Origin: Bacillota bacterium
GTDB taxonomy: Bacteria; Bacillota; Sulfobacillia; JAJZYS01; JAJYTV01
NCBI GenBank assembly: GCA_021793215.1
Contig: JAJYTE010000014.1
Location: forward strand, 1 to 55,104
DNA length: 55,104 bases
Direction of reading: 5' to 3'
The translations under genes were made by a program, and so were the position numbers. Shown piece after piece: positions 48,771-55,104 of this stretch. The notes beneath the pieces were generated by a model. It saw nothing but the letters and a program-made list of their open reading frames with translations. It was not told the origin of the DNA and ran no database searches. Every line of letters begins with the position of its first letter. Within the stretch, counting starts at the first letter, position 1.

Positions 48771-50159
48771 ATGCCACGGATCGAACGCGACGCCCTCGGC
48801 GAGGTACAGGTGCCGGACGGCGCCCTCTGGGGATCCCACGCCCAGCGCTCGCATGAGAACTTCCCCATCAGCGGACGCCTGCCGCGTCCTGAGTTCCTCG
48901 CCGCGGGCGCGCACGTGAAGCGCGCCGCCGCCATCGCGCACCGCGAGACCGGCCGCATGAAGCCCGAGATCGCCGACGCGATCGTCTGGGCGGCGGAGGA
49001 GATCATCGCAGGCCGCTACCTCGACCAGTTCATCGTCGACGTCTACCAGGCCGGCGCCGGCACCTCGTTCAACATGAACCTCAACGAGGTCATCGGAAAC
49101 CTCTCCTCGATCCACCTCGGCGGCAGGGCCGGCGACCACAAGGTCTCCTCGCACGACGACGTGAACATGGGCCAGTCGACGAACGACATCTTCCCAACGA
49201 TCATGCGGGTCGCTTCGACCACGCTCTGGCGGCAGACCCGCGCGCAGGTCCTCGCGCTCGCCGCCGCCTTCGAGGTGCTCGCCGAGCGCTACGACGGCGT
49301 CCTAAAGACGGGGCGCACGCACCTCCAGGACGCGGTGCCGATCCGCTACGGGCAGGAGTTCTCCGGCTACGCAGCCTCGATCCGCCAGGCGGTCGAGCAG
49401 ACGGACCACGCCGCGGAGTACCTCTACGAGCTGAACATGGGATCCACGGCGAACGGCACCGGCCTGAACGCGGAGCCCGGCTACCCCGAGGCCGGCGCGC
49501 ACGAGCTAGGGGCCGCCCTGTCGCTGCCCTTCCGCGCGCCGCGCAACCGCTTCCGCATCACGCAGAGCCTCGGGGACTTCGTCTTCTTCTCCTCGGGCCT
49601 GCAGGTACTGGCGATCGAACTGACGCGCATCTCCTCGGACCTTCGCCTTCTCTCCTCCGGACCTCACGCCGGCATCGGCGAGATCCTCCTGCCGGCCGTG
49701 CAGCCTGGGTCCTCGATCATGCCGGGCAAGGTGAACCCCTCCGTTCCCGAGATGGTCAACATGGTGGCGCTCGACGTGATCGGCGGCCATGTGACGATCG
49801 CAACGGCGGCCCAGTACGGCCAGATGGAGCTGAACGTGATGATGCCGGTCGTCGCCGACCGGCTCGTCGAATCGCTGATCATCCTGGGCAACGCCGCGGA
49901 CACGCTGCGCTCGCGCTGCGTGGAGGGCATCACCGTCGACGCGCAGCGTTCCCTCAGCCTGCTTGAGGGCTCCGGCGCCCTCGCGACCGCCGTCGCACCG
50001 CATGTCGGGTACGCGAAGGCCGCAGAACTGCAGAACGAGTCCACCAGAACCGGCCGAAGTGTGCGCGACCTCGTGGTCGAGCAGGGCCTGCTCAGCGCGG
50101 AACAGGCGGACGCGATCCTCGATGTGCGCAAGATGACCGAACCGGGGATTACCGGCTAG
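48771..50159 (+). CDS. aspA: Aspartate ammonia-lyase (aspartase/fumarase family)
   Basis: Likely converts aspartate to fumarate and ammonia. The 462 residues show DVYQAGAGTSFNMNLNEV (the aspartase form rather than the fumarase GSGTQTNMN), MGQSTNDIFPT, TGRTHLQDAVPIRYGQEF, STANGTGLNAEPGY, LRLLSSGPHAGIGEI, the catalytic-loop signature GSSIMPGKVNP and the C-terminal TGRSVRDLVVEQGLLSAEQ. ATG 48771 has AGGAGGA seven bases upstream. Fumarase activity cannot be excluded by eye. It converges with the EAL-domain gene and shares a CTAG for both stop codons. Confidence 0.88.
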   Translation: MPRIERDALGEVQVPDGALWGSHAQRSHENFPISGRLPRPEFLAAGAHVKRAAAIAHRETGRMKPEIADAIVWAAEEIIAGRYLDQFIVDVYQAGAGTSFNMNLNEVIGNLSSIHLGGRAGDHKVSSHDDVNMGQSTNDIFPTIMRVASTTLWRQTRAQVLALAAAFEVLAERYDGVLKTGRTHLQDAVPIRYGQEFSGYAASIRQAVEQTDHAAEYLYELNMGSTANGTGLNAEPGYPEAGAHELGAALSLPFRAPRNRFRITQSLGDFVFFSSGLQVLAIELTRISSDLRLLSSGPHAGIGEILLPAVQPGSSIMPGKVNPSVPEMVNMVALDVIGGHVTIATAAQYGQMELNVMMPVVADRLVESLIILGNAADTLRSRCVEGITVDAQRSLSLLEGSGALATAVAPHVGYAKAAELQNESTRTGRSVRDLVVEQGLLSAEQADAILDVRKMTEPGITG

Positions 50160-52273
50160 TCCCCCAGGGCCAGCGGCTCCGCATGCTCAAAGCGCGCCTG
50201 CGCGAGGCTGAAGAGCGCCGCCGCCCGCTCGAGTGTCTCCACCGCCCGCGCGTCGATCCTGCGGTCGCGGTAGTCGAGCGCGCCCACGGCGCCGAGTGCC
50301 TCTCCCCCTGCGAGGATCGGCGCGGCCGCAACCGACCGCATGTCTCCGAAGCCGCTGCCGCCTTCGCGCAGGAAGAGCGGCTCCCCTTCGCCGCAGACCC
50401 ACTGCGTCACCGCCGTGATCTCCCGGCTCGCGAGCGAAGCGGCGCTCGCCGGGTGCGTGGCGAGCGTCGTCGTCACGCGCCCGGTCGCGCTGTCCCACAG
50501 CGCGACGAAGTAGGACTCGGCCGAGAACAGGCGGCGCAGGCTCGCGAGCAGTTCGCGGGCCGCTTCCGGCGCCTCCCGGACGTCGCGCAGCGCTGTCGCC
50601 GTCTCCTCCAGCACCAGTAGTTCACGCTCGCGGCGCACCACCTCCCCGAGGCGCGCGTAGGCATGCGTCGCCGCGGCGATCTGACCGGCCAGCAGCCCGA
50701 GGGCCTCTGTGTCGCGGCGCGAGAACTTCACGGGTTCTCGCCTCCAGGCGGCGAGTACGCCGATCGGCTCGCCATCGAAGGCGATCGGCAAGGAAGCCAT
50801 GCTCGAGAAGGGCCCATCCAGGTGGCGGATGCCCCCGCCGATGCGGTGCCGCACCTCGCTGCCGAGCGGACCTGCGCGGCGGAGCCAAGCCGCTGTAGCC
50901 TCCCGCACGTCGTCGCTCGTGCACGGGTGCGTGAGCATGTCCCGCACCGTACCATCGCGCGACGTCAGGACGATCGCAACGCCGTCCGCCCCCACGAGCT
51001 GGGCCGCACGCTGCGGCACCAGGTCGTCGAGCCTGCCCTCACCGAGGCTGGTGAGGAGCTCGCGGAGGATGGCTGACTGCCGCGCGCGCTGCGCAAGCTC
51101 CTCGTCGCGGAAGGCCTCGCGCTGCAAGGTCAGGCGCTCGCGCCGGCGCAGCACCTCAATCTCGAGCGCGTCGAGCCAGTCGCCGATGCGCTGGAGTTTG
51201 TCGCCGTGCCGGACGCCTTTCTCGGCGAGGCGATGCGTCAGGTACCCCCTCAGGTAGGAGAAGGCCTGCGCGACCTCGACGCCCTGCGCCTCGACGGCCG
51301 CGATGCGTCGCCCGAGTTCCGCCGACCCGCCGTAGTCCCACGTCGCGGCGTGCGACCCCTCCTCGAGGACCAAAAGCAGTGCCCTGAGGGTCTGCGGCGG
51401 CACTCCCTCGCGGCCGTAGGCGGGAAAGCCAGCGCCCACCACGTCCTCGAGGTGCGCCCCGAGGTACTGGCGCATGGCCTTGCCAAGCGGCTCCGGGAGC
51501 GTCGCGGCCCGCGGATCCGGGCGGCCCTGCGAGAGCGGCGCACGGCTTCGGCCAGCGGCCAAGAGCGCCCCGGCGGAGGCAGGCCGACCGACGGCGAAAC
51601 CCTGGGCCAGCGCGACTCCGCGATCCGCGAGGTCTGTGAGCCACTCCTCGTGCTCGATTCCTTCCGCCAGCACGAGGCATCCCGTGGATTCCGCCAGCGC
51701 CACGTACTCCCGGAGCTTCCCTCTCGCTCCCCGGTCACCGGCGACGCAGCGGGCGATGACTTGCCGATCGATCTTCATCACCTCGGGCGCCAGCAGCTGG
51801 AACCGGTGCCGGTCCGACAGGCCGTAGCCCATGTCGTCGACGGCTAGGCGCAGTCCGCCGCGCCGCAACTCGTCCACGACGTACACGAGGTGCTCCGCCT
51901 GGTCGACGAGGCCCTCGGTCAGTTCCACGACGATCTGCTCCGTGTGGGGGCTCTCCCGCGCGATGCGCCCCACCTCGACTGCGCTCGCGGGCGAGGACGC
52001 GTTGAGGAAGAGAAGCGCATGCGGCACCTCCTCTGCCAGTCGCGAGAAGTCGCCGATCGCCTGGCGGCAGGCCAAGCGGTTCAACGGGAGTTCTAGCCCG
52101 TGGTGGCGGGCCGCCTGAAACCAGCGCGGCGGTGTGTGCTGCTCGAACCGGGCCAGCGCCTCGTAGCCGAACACCTCCCCGCGCCGCAGGTCCCAGAGCG
52201 GCTGGAAGGCGGTGCGCACTGCCGCGCGGCGCAGTGTCCGGCGGATCTCCGTCGCACTGATCTCGGCTCGCAC
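50156..52273 (-). CDS. EAL-domain protein with two C-terminal GAF domains
   Basis: A 705-residue cytosolic signalling protein. Residues about 5-235 form an EAL domain (cyclic-di-GMP phosphodiesterase type) with the key residues apparently present: GYEALARFE, FLNASSP, VVELTEGL, LAVDDMGYGLS, VMKIDRQ and LVLAEGIEHEE. Residues about 255-400 are helical. Two GAF domains follow (about 405-545 and 560-700). There is no GGDEF domain and no membrane helix. GTG start at 52273 after GGGGGTG. It probably links an unknown ligand or redox signal to cyclic-di-GMP breakdown. Divergent from aspartokinase. Confidence 0.88.
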   Translation of the reverse strand: MRAEISATEIRRTLRRAAVRTAFQPLWDLRRGEVFGYEALARFEQHTPPRWFQAARHHGLELPLNRLACRQAIGDFSRLAEEVPHALLFLNASSPASAVEVGRIARESPHTEQIVVELTEGLVDQAEHLVYVVDELRRGGLRLAVDDMGYGLSDRHRFQLLAPEVMKIDRQVIARCVAGDRGARGKLREYVALAESTGCLVLAEGIEHEEWLTDLADRGVALAQGFAVGRPASAGALLAAGRSRAPLSQGRPDPRAATLPEPLGKAMRQYLGAHLEDVVGAGFPAYGREGVPPQTLRALLLVLEEGSHAATWDYGGSAELGRRIAAVEAQGVEVAQAFSYLRGYLTHRLAEKGVRHGDKLQRIGDWLDALEIEVLRRRERLTLQREAFRDEELAQRARQSAILRELLTSLGEGRLDDLVPQRAAQLVGADGVAIVLTSRDGTVRDMLTHPCTSDDVREATAAWLRRAGPLGSEVRHRIGGGIRHLDGPFSSMASLPIAFDGEPIGVLAAWRREPVKFSRRDTEALGLLAGQIAAATHAYARLGEVVRRERELLVLEETATALRDVREAPEAARELLASLRRLFSAESYFVALWDSATGRVTTTLATHPASAASLASREITAVTQWVCGEGEPLFLREGGSGFGDMRSVAAAPILAGGEALGAVGALDYRDRRIDARAVETLERAAALFSLAQARFEHAEPLALGD

Positions 52274-52348
52274 GGCAACACCCCCGCTAGCGCTTTCTTG
52301 GCGCCTAGCGTTCGACGCAGCCCCCAGGTAGCCTGTCGATCGAGGCAC

Positions 52349-52357
52349 AATATACCA
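52349..52357 (-). promoter_or_regulatory. Extended -10 promoter of the EAL-GAF gene
   Basis: TGG followed by TATATT (52354-52349) on the minus strand, about 75 bases before the GTG start; no convincing -35. Confidence 0.5.
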
Positions 52358-52413
52358 AGTTCCTGAAACACTTTACCGAACCTTGCCACGGGGCCAAGGC
52401 GGACCACCAACCG

Positions 52414-52442
52414 TTGACACGGCGTGGAGTGTCACCTACGAT
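52414..52442 (+). promoter_or_regulatory. sigma-A promoter of aspartokinase
   Basis: A perfect TTGACA (52414-52419) and TACGAT (52437-52442) separated by 17 bases. The start codon is 33 bases after the -10, leaving little room for a long leader or lysine riboswitch. Confidence 0.85.
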
Positions 52443-52475
52443 TTTCGGAATAGTCCTTTCCCCGGGGGGCGCCAC

Positions 52476-53711
52476 ATGCCGCAGCCTGTCGTCGTGATGA
52501 AGTTCGGAGGATCCTCGCTGGCTACGACCGATCGGGTCCGACTCGTCGCCGAGCGGATCGCAGGGCGAAAGCGGGACGGCTGCAACGTCGTCGCCGTCGT
52601 CTCTGCGCAGGGGGATGTGACGGACGAGCTGCTGGAGCGCCTGCGCGCCCTGGCGCCCAACCCGCCGGCGCGTGAGGTGGACATGTTGCTGGCCACGGGC
52701 GAGCAGCAGTCCGCCGCGCTGATCGCGGCTGCGCTCTGCGCCAGGGGGGTAGACGCGGTCTCCCTCACGGGCTGGCAGGCCGGCATCACCACGGACGGCA
52801 ACCATCGGAAGGCGCGCATCCACCGCGTCAGTCCGCACGTCGTGCGCAGCTTCCTCGACTCCGGTCGCGTGGCCGTCGTCGCCGGCTTTCAGGGAATCTC
52901 CGGGGAGCGCGACATCACGACGCTCGGGCGCGGCGGATCCGACCTCACAGCCGTCGCGCTCGCCGAGAGCCTCGGCGGCGCCTGCGAGATCTACTCCGAC
53001 GTCGCGGGCGTATTCACCGCCGACCCGCGCATCGTCGAGGACGCGCGCCTTCTGCCGGAGATCCGCTATGACGAGATGCTCGAGCTCGCGGCGCTTGGGG
53101 CGCAAGTGCTGCAGGGCCGCGCCGTCGAGTACGGCTGGCAGCATGGCGTCGAGATCCGCGCGCTCTCGACGTTCGATGACTCACCTGGAACGCTTGTACG
53201 GGAGGGATCGCCCATGGAGCGACTGCAGTCCGTGACCGGTGTCGCGATCGACCGCAAAGTCTCGCGCGTACTCTGCGAAAGCGTGCCGGACCTTCCCGGC
53301 GCGGCGGCCGCGATCTTCGACGGCCTTGCCGAAGCCGGGGTGAACGTCGACGTGATCGTCCAGAGTCCGAGCCGCGAGGGGCGCACGGATATCGGGTTCA
53401 CCGTATCCGATGACGAAGCCGACACTGCGCTCGAGATCACCCGGTCGGCGATGGTTCGCCTCGGCGCGCAGGGCGCGACGCTCGACCCCAACGTCGCGAA
53501 GGTCTCCGCCGTGGGGGCGGGCATGCAGTCGCGGCCCGGCGTCGCGTCGCGCGCCTTCCGCGCGATCGCGGACGCCGGGGTGAACATCATCGCGATCTCC
53601 ACGTCGGAGATCAAGATCTCGTGCCTCGTGCGGCGCGACCAGGCCGAGGCGTCCGCAAGGGCCCTGCATGCCGCCTTCGACCTCGCGATGCAGCCGAGCC
53701 TCTCCGACTAG
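52476..53711 (+). CDS. lysC: Aspartokinase (monofunctional, with ACT domains)
   Basis: Phosphorylates aspartate, first step toward lysine, threonine, methionine and diaminopimelate. The 411 residues have the kinase motif VVVMKFGGSSLA, LLATGEQQSAALIAAAL, TTLGRGGSDLTAVALAE, EIYSDVAGVFTADPRIV, and two ACT domains (from about residue 260: VTGVAIDRKVSRVL ... SAVGAGMQSRPGVASRAF ... INIIAISTSEIKISCLV-type ending) for feedback control. The length fits the Bacillus LysC/DapG type. ATG at 52476. Which isozyme it is cannot be told from one copy. Confidence 0.94.
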   Translation: MPQPVVVMKFGGSSLATTDRVRLVAERIAGRKRDGCNVVAVVSAQGDVTDELLERLRALAPNPPAREVDMLLATGEQQSAALIAAALCARGVDAVSLTGWQAGITTDGNHRKARIHRVSPHVVRSFLDSGRVAVVAGFQGISGERDITTLGRGGSDLTAVALAESLGGACEIYSDVAGVFTADPRIVEDARLLPEIRYDEMLELAALGAQVLQGRAVEYGWQHGVEIRALSTFDDSPGTLVREGSPMERLQSVTGVAIDRKVSRVLCESVPDLPGAAAAIFDGLAEAGVNVDVIVQSPSREGRTDIGFTVSDDEADTALEITRSAMVRLGAQGATLDPNVAKVSAVGAGMQSRPGVASRAFRAIADAGVNIIAISTSEIKISCLVRRDQAEASARALHAAFDLAMQPSLSD

Positions 53712-54904
53712 GCCCCCGCGAGTTCTCCCACCGCGTCCCGCAGCGCCTTGAGCTCCTCGCGCAGGACGTAGAAGCCCGTGCACGCCCGGACGGCTTCGTG
53801 CGGAGCGGGCAGGAAGCGAACCAGCAGGCCCTTGCCCTGAAGGCGCTTCGTCGCCTCGGGCGCCGCCATACCCGCGACGCGGAAGCTGACGATGCCGCTC
53901 GCTGCGCGCGCGGCGGGCGTCAGCACCTCGACACCGCGCAATTCCGCGAGTGCGGCGCGCAGTTCCTGCGCCAGGGCGGCCACGCGATCGAGCGCCCAGT
54001 CCTCCGGCGCCATCTCCTCCTGCCAGCGCAGGCTCTCGAGTTGTCCGATCGTCGCCGCCGGCAGCGCGGAGCCGACCTCGTAGCGACGCGCGCCGGCGGA
54101 GGGCAGGTAGTTCGGAGCGAACGGATCGACTCCGGCCGTCGAGAGGTATCCCGTGAAGGTGGGCTGGCAGAGCGCCTGCGCGTCGCGCGCGGCGTAGAAT
54201 GCACCTGTCCCCTCCGGCCCGAGCAGCCACTTCTGGCCCGGCAGGGCGTAGAAGTCCGCGCCGAGGGTGGAGAAGTCGAGCGGGATGGCGCCGGCCGCCT
54301 GCGCGCCGTCCACGAGGACGAGCGCAGATGCGCCATGCGCCTGCTCCGCGATCCTCTCCACCGGAAGGCGTGCACCGTTCGTCCAGAGGACGTGCGAGAA
54401 GGCCAAAAGTCGCGTGCGCGCAGTCGTGGCGCGCGCGAGGGCCTCCGCCGCAAGCGAGGGATCCTCCTGCGGCCAGTCGACGTAGCGGACCGAGACGCCG
54501 CGCCGACTCGCGAGGGCCGCGAGCGGCACCAGGAGGCCGGGGTGCTCGTGTCGCGTGGTGAGCACCTCATCTCCCGGTTGCAGCGGCAGTCCCCAGAGCG
54601 CGATGTTCATCCCGTCGGTCGTGCGCGCCGTCAGCGCGATCTCGTCCGGCGCGCAGTGCAGCCGCCGCGCCAAGGCCGCACGCGCCGCCTCGCGGGCCTG
54701 CAGCACCTGCTCGTGTACAGCCGGTCGGATGCGGCCCTGCTCGAGTTCGTCGGCGAGCGCAGCCTGCATGGCCTCGACCACCCGTTGCGGCAATGGACCC
54801 GCAGTACCGCAGTTCAAGTAGACCGCCGTCTTGACGGCGGGAAGTTCGTCCCGGATGATCGCTAGTCGGGCAAGTTCCTCTGGAGGATCGATAGACATCG
54901 TCAT
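53708..54904 (-). CDS. Class V aminotransferase (cysteine desulfurase-like fold)
   Basis: PLP enzyme of 398 residues: VYLNCGTAGPLPQRVVEAM at the N-terminus, TTDGMNIALWGLPLQPGDEVL, HEHPG, VLVDGAQAAGAIPLDF (Asp for the pyridine nitrogen) and LPGQKWLLGPEGTG with the PLP lysine. The C-terminal half has AGVDPFAPNYLPSAGARRYE and VRACTGFYVLREEL. There is no clear desulfurase cysteine loop; the isopenicillin-N-epimerase/SufS-like subgroup is most similar. ATG 54904 after AAGGGG; the GTG two codons upstream is the alternative. Converges with aspartokinase in a shared CTAG. Confidence 0.9.
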   Translation of the reverse strand: MTMSIDPPEELARLAIIRDELPAVKTAVYLNCGTAGPLPQRVVEAMQAALADELEQGRIRPAVHEQVLQAREAARAALARRLHCAPDEIALTARTTDGMNIALWGLPLQPGDEVLTTRHEHPGLLVPLAALASRRGVSVRYVDWPQEDPSLAAEALARATTARTRLLAFSHVLWTNGARLPVERIAEQAHGASALVLVDGAQAAGAIPLDFSTLGADFYALPGQKWLLGPEGTGAFYAARDAQALCQPTFTGYLSTAGVDPFAPNYLPSAGARRYEVGSALPAATIGQLESLRWQEEMAPEDWALDRVAALAQELRAALAELRGVEVLTPAARAASGIVSFRVAGMAAPEATKRLQGKGLLVRFLPAPHEAVRACTGFYVLREELKALRDAVGELAGA

Positions 54905-54986
54905 CGCCACCCCTTCATGATCCTCCTTCGCCTGCCGTCATCCGCTTCCTGCCCATATGCCCCCACTGCCAAGGAGGCCCCCCGCT

Positions 54987-55104
54987 TTGCGCCTGTACGG
55001 ACTCGCGCTCGCCGTTCTCTCGGCGGTCGCGTTCGGCTTCTACATGGTACCCCGGCGCTTCTCCCGCGCTTCACAGTCGGACTTCACCGCTGCCCTGGGA
55101 CTCG
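54987..55104 (+). CDS. Membrane protein, probably DMT-type transporter (cut by window end)
   Basis: TTG start at 54987, nine bases after AAGGAGG. Only 39 residues are visible: a hydrophobic helix LYGLALAVLSAVAFGFYMVP followed by RRFSRASQSDFTAALGL. The helix-proline-arginine pattern resembles the first helix of EamA/GRP-type sugar or drug transporters, but the fragment is too short to assign. Confidence 0.5.
   Translation, partial: MRLYGLALAVLSAVAFGFYMVPRRFSRASQSDFTAALGL

Noticed and set aside
48273-49154. Minus-strand frame across the gap and the start of aspA
   Set aside because: Most of it is antisense to aspA, and the gap portion has no recognisable protein features.
52420-52475. Lysine riboswitch in front of aspartokinase
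   Set aside because: Only about 30 bases separate the -10 element and the start codon, far too short for a lysine riboswitch.

Overview
The window is about 55 kb of high-GC chromosomal DNA from an endospore-forming member of the Bacilli. The evidence is gene content and order: spo0B between rpmA and obg, spoIVFA-spoIVFB, a SpoVB-type flippase, a LonB-type protease, a DUF2642 protein, the L27 N-terminal extension together with its processing protease Prp, and a T-box leader in front of valS. From tig (about 43.7 kb) leftwards to obg (about 4.9 kb) the order tig-clpX-lonB-lonA-engB ... valS-folC ... radC-mreBCD-min ... spoIVFAB-rplU-prp-rpmA-spo0B-obg resembles that of Bacillus subtilis. The hem operon that lies between engB and valS in B. 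subtilis is absent here. I cannot name the genus; no rRNA is present.

Layout. 0-3.2 kb: a tRNA-Ala gene and a small accessory stretch with a decayed transposase and three poorly characterised genes, one of them a DUF2642 protein with a possible sigma-K promoter. 3.2-7.6 kb: a minus-strand operon rplU-prp-rpmA-spo0B-obg-nadD-yqeK-rsfS with a clear sigma-A promoter and a probable L21 leader. 7.6-13.1 kb: MBL hydrolase, RNase G, a small zinc-finger protein, spoIVFB, spoIVFA, rodA. 13.2-20.1 kb: a cell-shape and division operon (DUF4321, radC, mreB, mreC, mreD, pbp2, minC, minD, minE). 20.6-25.5 kb: a DUF2993 gene, folC and valS with a T-box leader. 25.7-29.3 kb: SpoVB-like flippase, lipoprotein, GNAT, engB. 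29.3-43.7 kb: proteolysis and chaperone genes (lonA, lonB, clpX, clpP, tig) interrupted by transporters, a dehydrogenase and a moxR-DUF58-transglutaminase block. 43.8-44.2 kb: five tRNA genes (His, Gln, Lys, Leu, Gly, in transcription order) from one sigma-A promoter. 44.3-55.1 kb: murI, SDR, HAD, Nudix, a second D-2-hydroxyacid dehydrogenase, an aspartase-type lyase, an EAL-GAF-GAF protein, aspartokinase, a class V aminotransferase and the start of a membrane protein.

Functionally the window links ribosome assembly (L21, L27, Obg, RsfS, EngB, RNase G), rod-shape and septum placement (MreBCD, PBP2, RodA, MinCDE), sporulation control (Spo0B, SpoIVFA/B, SpoVB, LonB) and protein quality control. 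Many genes start with GTG or TTG after good Shine-Dalgarno sequences, so several starts given here are shorter than the longest open frame. I see no phage, CRISPR array or clearly new defence or biosynthetic system. The most unusual items are a spo0B start codon inside a perfect 12-bp hairpin, two otherwise intact genes (rsfS and a Nudix hydrolase) with no ATG/GTG/TTG start, a MinC without its N-terminal domain, a forespore-type promoter isolating lonB, and three convergent gene pairs that share a CTAG as overlapping stop codons.
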